Assembly (NCBI GenBank): GCA_948552115.1
Contig: CAOWNX010000036.1
Span: forward strand, 1-7,092
From: an uncultured Bacilli bacterium
GTDB taxonomy: Bacteria; Bacillota_I; Bacilli_A; RF39; UBA660
Reading direction: 5' to 3'
DNA length: 7,092 bases
Under the pieces are notes generated by a model. That model had not been told where the DNA came from, did no database searches, and saw only the letters and a list, made by a program, of their open reading frames with translations. Every line of letters begins with the position of its first letter. The first letter of the stretch is position 1. This document shows, piece after piece, positions 6,095 to 7,092 of this stretch. The position numbers and the translations under genes are program-made.

Positions 6095-6861
6095 AAGACC
6101 ACCATTAATATTCCAATGACTAATCCAGTGAGTATTCCATAATATGTTACTTTATTTTTACGATAACACCATATTTCTTTCAGCAATTCAAATAGTGCGA
6201 TATAAATTAACATTCCAAATGTAGTACAAAGTAGTGCACAAATTAAAAATGAATTTAATTTTATTTTAAACAGGAATAGTAAAAATGCACCAATAAAGCT
6301 CGATAGCATTAATAATGTTATTATCATTCGTTTTATTTTTTCTTTTGATTTTGTTGCATTCATTCCAGCTGATATTTCAATTCCAAGTGGAATGTTATGG
6401 AGAGAAACGGCGAGGGCCATCATGAGTCCTAAGTTCATGTTTGTAATTGCTGTGATGTAAATGGAAATTCCTTCTAAGATATTATGAAGAATTAGAGAGA
6501 TAGAAGTTACAAATCCTATATGAAATAGATGGTCATTGTGTTCTTTTTTATTTTTTTCTTGTTCTTTATGATTGTGATCATGATGAGGTATTAGCGAATC
6601 TAATCCTTTTAACAATCCCATACCAATGAATGTAAAAATAATGATTATTAACCATTTTTCATTATTTGGATATTCTCTGATGTTTTCTCCAATTTCTGGA
6701 ATGATGTCGATCATAATCATACCTAGCATGACTGCAAATGACATACCAGTAGCAAAGAGCGTCAATTCTTTTTTCTTTGTAGTGAATTTGGTAATTAATA
6801 TTCCGATTATAAAACTTAATCCAACGATTAATGTTAGTAATATTGCTAGTAAATTGTTCAT
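6091..6861 (-). CDS. ZIP-family divalent metal transporter
   Basis: This 256-residue membrane protein of the ZIP family (GufA/ZupT-like), probably importing zinc or a similar divalent cation, has about eight hydrophobic segments. A histidine-rich cytoplasmic loop between TM3 and TM4 (HHDHNH at residues 93-98, more His to about 114) is typical. TM4 carries HNILEG (126-131). TM5 carries HNIPLG (155-160), where many relatives have HNIPEG; the missing glutamate is a metal-site position in that subfamily. The frame can be extended to a TTG at 6918, but that would start inside a terminator stem and upstream of the -10 box. The ATG at 6861 has GGAAGTGA as ribosome site and begins MNNLLAILLTL directly in TM1. 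The stop overlaps the patatin start. Confidence 0.9.
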   Translation of the reverse strand: MNNLLAILLTLIVGLSFIIGILITKFTTKKKELTLFATGMSFAVMLGMIMIDIIPEIGENIREYPNNEKWLIIIIFTFIGMGLLKGLDSLIPHHDHNHKEQEKNKKEHNDHLFHIGFVTSISLILHNILEGISIYITAITNMNLGLMMALAVSLHNIPLGIEISAGMNATKSKEKIKRMIITLLMLSSFIGAFLLFLFKIKLNSFLICALLCTTFGMLIYIALFELLKEIWCYRKNKVTYYGILTGLVIGILMVVL

Positions 6862-6882
6862 GTAATCACTTCCATGGCAATT

Positions 6883-6891
6883 ATTATAGCA
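6883..6891 (-). promoter_or_regulatory. Extended -10 promoter of the ZIP/patatin/YebC unit
   Basis: Minus-strand TGCTATAAT is a perfect -10 box with the TGn extension. The -35 region, TTTTTC at 17 bases, is poor, which an extended -10 can tolerate. The expected start is near 6876, giving a leader of about 15 bases to the ATG at 6861. It follows the terminator at 6902-6927, so the metal-transporter unit has an independent start. Confidence 0.62.
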
Positions 6892-6901
6892 AAAAAATAG
6901 C

Positions 6902-6927
6902 AAAAGAAAAAGAATCAAATGATTCTT
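6902..6927 (-). terminator. Intrinsic terminator of the upstream partial gene
   Basis: On the minus strand AAGAATC and GATTCTT form a 7-bp stem with a 4-base loop (6910-6927), followed by TTTCTTTT (6909-6902). It begins 7 bases after the stop codon of the partial gene. The stem is AT-rich and of moderate strength. Confidence 0.65.
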
Positions 6928-6934
6928 GGATTGT

Positions 6935-7092
6935 TTATTTTACTGGAGAGGCTTGAATTTTTAATCTTCCTTTGAAAGAACCTTCTGTTAGTTCTAATTG
7001 ATTTTCTACTGGGTCATTCTGTAACCATAAACGGAAAATTAAACGATCGGTTTTATTAGGGACGATTTCTAATGCAATGTTATTTAGTAAAA
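6935..7092 (-). CDS. C-terminal end of an unrecognised, possibly exported protein (5' part outside window)
   Basis: An open frame from the window edge to the TAA at 6935-6937 encodes about 52 residues, including NNIALEIVPNKTDRLIF, RLWLQNDPVEN and SFKGRLKIQASPVK. It is free of stops and has normal codon use, and a terminator follows the stop directly, which supports a real gene end. The alternating pattern of an RLWL strand, a short acidic loop, then FKGRLKIQA resembles the last two beta strands of small cell-surface proteins common in gut Bacilli (TasA/camelysin-like). That resemblance is from memory and weak. No signal sequence or domain can be judged because the N-terminal part is missing. 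Confidence 0.6.
   Translation of the reverse strand, partial: LLNNIALEIVPNKTDRLIFRLWLQNDPVENQLELTEGSFKGRLKIQASPVK

Noticed and set aside
6626..6865. Plus-strand open frame opposite the ZIP gene
   Set aside because: Its hydrophobic product is the antisense shadow of ZIP membrane segments.
6862..6918. 19-residue N-terminal extension of the ZIP protein from a TTG
   Set aside because: It would begin inside the terminator stem and upstream of the -10 box and predicted start; the ATG at 6861 has a good ribosome site.
1..7092. CRISPR arrays, tRNA/rRNA genes, insertion sequences or attachment sites
   Set aside because: No spaced long repeats, tRNA cloverleaf, transposase motifs or terminal inverted repeats were visible on either strand.

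Overview
The window is AT-rich (roughly 30% G+C by eye). Every gene I can support lies on the minus strand, so transcription runs from high to low coordinates. TGG is used for tryptophan. TGA ends two well-formed genes inside 4-base ATGA overlaps, so the standard bacterial code applies rather than the Mycoplasma code. Base composition, GGAGG-type ribosome sites, TTG starts and gene content (YeeI-type YebC protein, OmpR/PhoB two-component pair, COG2426 membrane protein) suggest an uncultured gut-type Bacillota/Bacilli genome. That placement is inference.

Layout in transcription order: (1) the 3' end of a possibly exported protein of unknown function (6935 to the window edge), closed by a terminator; (2) a ZIP metal transporter with an extended -10 promoter, overlapping by 4 bases a patatin-like phospholipase, followed by a YebC-family translation factor whose terminator begins in its stop codon; (3) an OmpR/PhoB response regulator and a sensor histidine kinase, overlapping by 17 bases, both apparently starting at TTG; (4) a 268-base gap with its own promoter and terminator but no convincing ORF; (5) an unrecognised membrane-anchored protein, a COG2426 'small multidrug export' protein, and a histidine-phosphatase gene that looks broken and runs off the window at base 1.

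The most interesting signal is regulatory. TTCACA-type hexamers at exact 11-base spacing stand just upstream of the -10 box of the two-component operon (2 copies) and of a second promoter right after the kinase gene (3 good copies plus 1 weak copy). This is the operator architecture of PhoB/PhoP-family regulators. The second promoter would make a transcript of about 130-140 nt that ends at a strong intrinsic terminator with no normal start codon behind its Shine-Dalgarno-like sequence. The simplest reading is that the two-component system autoregulates and also drives an adjacent small RNA (or a very short or non-canonical peptide). This is a hypothesis from sequence pattern only.

The second notable item is the phosphatase gene. 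It lacks the catalytic RHG motif and changes reading frame near an A8 run, although the rest of the family pattern is still readable.
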